DNA of 64,000 bases. It comes from an uncultured Pelagibacteraceae bacterium. GTDB taxonomy: Bacteria; Pseudomonadota; Alphaproteobacteria; Pelagibacterales; Pelagibacteraceae. Position 1 is the stretch's first letter. Each line of letters starts with the position of its first letter. Position numbers and translations under genes: made by a program. Location: assembly GCA_902611175.1 (NCBI GenBank), contig CACLYQ010000002.1, positions 30,459 through 94,458 on the forward strand, given 5' to 3'. Below the pieces are notes generated by a model. The model searched no databases, was not told the DNA's origin, and worked only from the letters and a program-made list of their open reading frames with translations. Below are positions 62,009 through 64,000 of the stretch, one piece after another.

Positions 62009-63964
62009 ATGAAATATCCAGTTTTGTTGCCAAATATATTTGATTATCCTTTTACATATGAAAGTAATATTAAATTAAAAGCAGGAGATTATGTAAAAGT
62101 TCCATTTGGTAAGAAGAATATTATTGGTGTAATTTGGGATTTTTTTGAAGAAAAGAATAATAAGGAATTTAAATTAAAATCTATAATTGAAAAAATTGAA
62201 ATTGAACCACTAAATAAAAAGACAATGAATTTTCTAAAGTGGTTTTCTAATTACAATCTTGTACCCCTAGGAATGTGTTTAAAACTACATTTAATTAATG
62301 ACGAAAATTTAAAAATAAAAAATGACAGTGATCTATTAAAATATGCTCTATCAAACGTAAAAGAAAGTTATCAACTTTCTGAAGAGCAAGATAAGGCCTA
62401 TAAAGAGTTATCTAAAAATGATAGCAGTTTTAGAGTTCATTTACTTCAAGGTACAACCGGTTCAGGAAAAACAATAGTTTATTTTAAAGCTATTGAAAAA
62501 ATTATAAATATGGGATTGCAAGCTCTAATTTTATTACCAGAAATAGGTCTTACAAATGAGTTTGAAAAAAAATTTAAATCTTATTTCGGATTTGAAGCTG
62601 CAGTTTGGCATTCAAAAGTCAGCCCAAAAAAAAGAAAAATTATATGGAGTGGATTATCGGCAGGAAAAATTAAAGTAGTACTCGGAGCAAGATCATCCTT
62701 ATTTCTGCCATTCAAAAAATTAGGTTTGATAACTGTAGATGAAGAGCACGATCAATCTTATAAACAAGATGAAGGAATTATCTATAATGCTAGAGATATG
62801 GCAATATCAAGAGCTAAACATGAAAACATTCCAATAAATTTAGTAACTGCAGTTCCATCAATCGAAACATATGAAAATATTAAAATTAAAAAATATAATT
62901 ACTCAAGATTGCTTAATCGATATAAAGGTGCAAATTTACCCAAACACCATGTTATCGATCTTTATCAAAATCAACTAGCGACCAAAAGCTCTATATCTCT
63001 CAAAACTCTTGAAAAAGTAAAAGAACATTTAAATAAAAAAGATCAAGTTCTCTTTTTCATAAATAGAAGAGGTTTTGCACCCTATGTTTTATGTAAAAAA
63101 TGTTTAAATGTTTTTACATGTCCAAGGTGTTCTATAAATTTAGTATTTCACAAAAATAAAAAAATTCTTTTGTGTCATTACTGTGGATATAATTCAAAAT
63201 TAAATAGAGACTGTAAAAAAGGAAATGTTTGTGAGTTTGTATTTAGTGGACCTGGAGTAGAAAAAATTGCAGAGGAAGTTAAAAACCTCTTTCCTAATAA
63301 AAAAACAATAATTTTTTCTAGCGACACAATGAATAAAGCATCTGGCAAAGATAAATTGAATAGAATTATATCTGGTGAAATAGATATTCTTGTAGGCACT
63401 CAATTAATATCAAAAGGATTTCACTTTCCAAAATTGAATTGTATTGTTGTATTAGATATTGATTTAACTTCTCAAGGACACGATCTTAGGAGCACTGAAA
63501 AAAATTTACAACTTTATCACCAGTTATCAGGACGAGCAGGTAGAACCGGTAAACCAGCTAATATTTATTTCCAAACATACAACTTAAAACCAGAAGTTAT
63601 AAATCAAATTACAAATGAAGATCCTTTTAAATTTTTAGAAAATGAATTAAATTTAAGAAAGAGGAATAATTTACCACCCTATGAAAGATTTATTGCTTTA
63701 ATTTTATCTTCATCAAATGAAAAAAAGCTTGATATAGATGCCGTAAAACTTAAAAATATTTTATCAAAGTCTATAGATGCAAAAATTCTAGGACCAGTAA
63801 ACGCCCCAATATATAGAATTAATCAAAAATTCAGAAATAGACTATTAATAAGGGCAAGAAAAACATCTAGTGTTCAGAAAAAATTGAAAGATGTATTGAA
63901 AGATTTTCAACTCTCCAAAGGAATGAAACTTTCAGTTGATGTTGACCCTATCAGCTTCAATTAG
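62009..63964 (+). CDS. priA: Primosomal protein N' (replication restart helicase PriA)
   Basis: LLQGTTGSGKTIVY, LITVDEEHDQSYKQDE, zinc-binding CKKCLNVFTCPRCSINLVFHKNKKILLCHYCG, SGRAGRTGKPANIYFQT. Confidence 0.95.
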   Translation: MKYPVLLPNIFDYPFTYESNIKLKAGDYVKVPFGKKNIIGVIWDFFEEKNNKEFKLKSIIEKIEIEPLNKKTMNFLKWFSNYNLVPLGMCLKLHLINDENLKIKNDSDLLKYALSNVKESYQLSEEQDKAYKELSKNDSSFRVHLLQGTTGSGKTIVYFKAIEKIINMGLQALILLPEIGLTNEFEKKFKSYFGFEAAVWHSKVSPKKRKIIWSGLSAGKIKVVLGARSSLFLPFKKLGLITVDEEHDQSYKQDEGIIYNARDMAISRAKHENIPINLVTAVPSIETYENIKIKKYNYSRLLNRYKGANLPKHHVIDLYQNQLATKSSISLKTLEKVKEHLNKKDQVLFFINRRGFAPYVLCKKCLNVFTCPRCSINLVFHKNKKILLCHYCGYNSKLNRDCKKGNVCEFVFSGPGVEKIAEEVKNLFPNKKTIIFSSDTMNKASGKDKLNRIISGEIDILVGTQLISKGFHFPKLNCIVVLDIDLTSQGHDLRSTEKNLQLYHQLSGRAGRTGKPANIYFQTYNLKPEVINQITNEDPFKFLENELNLRKRNNLPPYERFIALILSSSNEKKLDIDAVKLKNILSKSIDAKILGPVNAPIYRINQKFRNRLLIRARKTSSVQKKLKDVLKDFQLSKGMKLSVDVDPISFN

Positions 63965-64000
63965 CCCATTAAATCTTACCATTTTTCACAATCTGAGCCT

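Noticed and set aside
63969-64000. Possible C-terminal end of a reverse-strand CDS (…AQIVKNGKI*)
   Set aside because: Only about 10 codons visible; cannot be supported or identified from this window.

Overview
The window is an AT-rich, very compact alphaproteobacterial chromosome segment. Its gene content and DmdA sequence fit Pelagibacterales (SAR11). It is almost wall-to-wall CDS. In order it contains: a partial aldo/keto reductase; a Bax-inhibitor-1 family protein; DUF2794 and YciB/IspZ; HspQ; a ccmC-D-E-F-G-H cytochrome c maturation block; a degenerate PagL-like protein; tandem FMN-dependent 2-hydroxy-acid dehydrogenases; an aminotransferase, FAD-linked oxidase, D-2-hydroxyacid dehydrogenase and Zn alcohol dehydrogenase; a family-1 ABC importer with two unlike ATPases; an amidase; a Tat-signal TRAP transporter with an extended DctM; PanE-like, oxalyl-CoA-synthetase-like and gamma-glutamyltransferase genes; MFS and DMT permeases; ftsY and dapF; ffh with a structured leader; rpsP-trmD-rplS without rimM; leuCDB; a dmdC/dmdB/dmdA DMSP demethylation cluster; asd; sdhCDAB-mmsA-mdh-sucCDAB-lpd; a methyltransferase; and priA. 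I found no tRNA, rRNA, CRISPR array, IS element or prophage. The most interesting non-coding signals are (i) a pseudoknot-capable multi-hairpin RNA abutting the ffh start codon, (ii) a 16-bp GU-containing hairpin with a C/U-rich loop upstream of ccmC, and (iii) palindromes and intra-operon terminators around the transporter binding-protein genes. The most interesting protein signals are a complementary degenerate-site ABC ATPase pair, reciprocal loss of FMN-phosphate arginines in the two LldD-like paralogs, and a roughly 330-aa charged helical tail on DctM.
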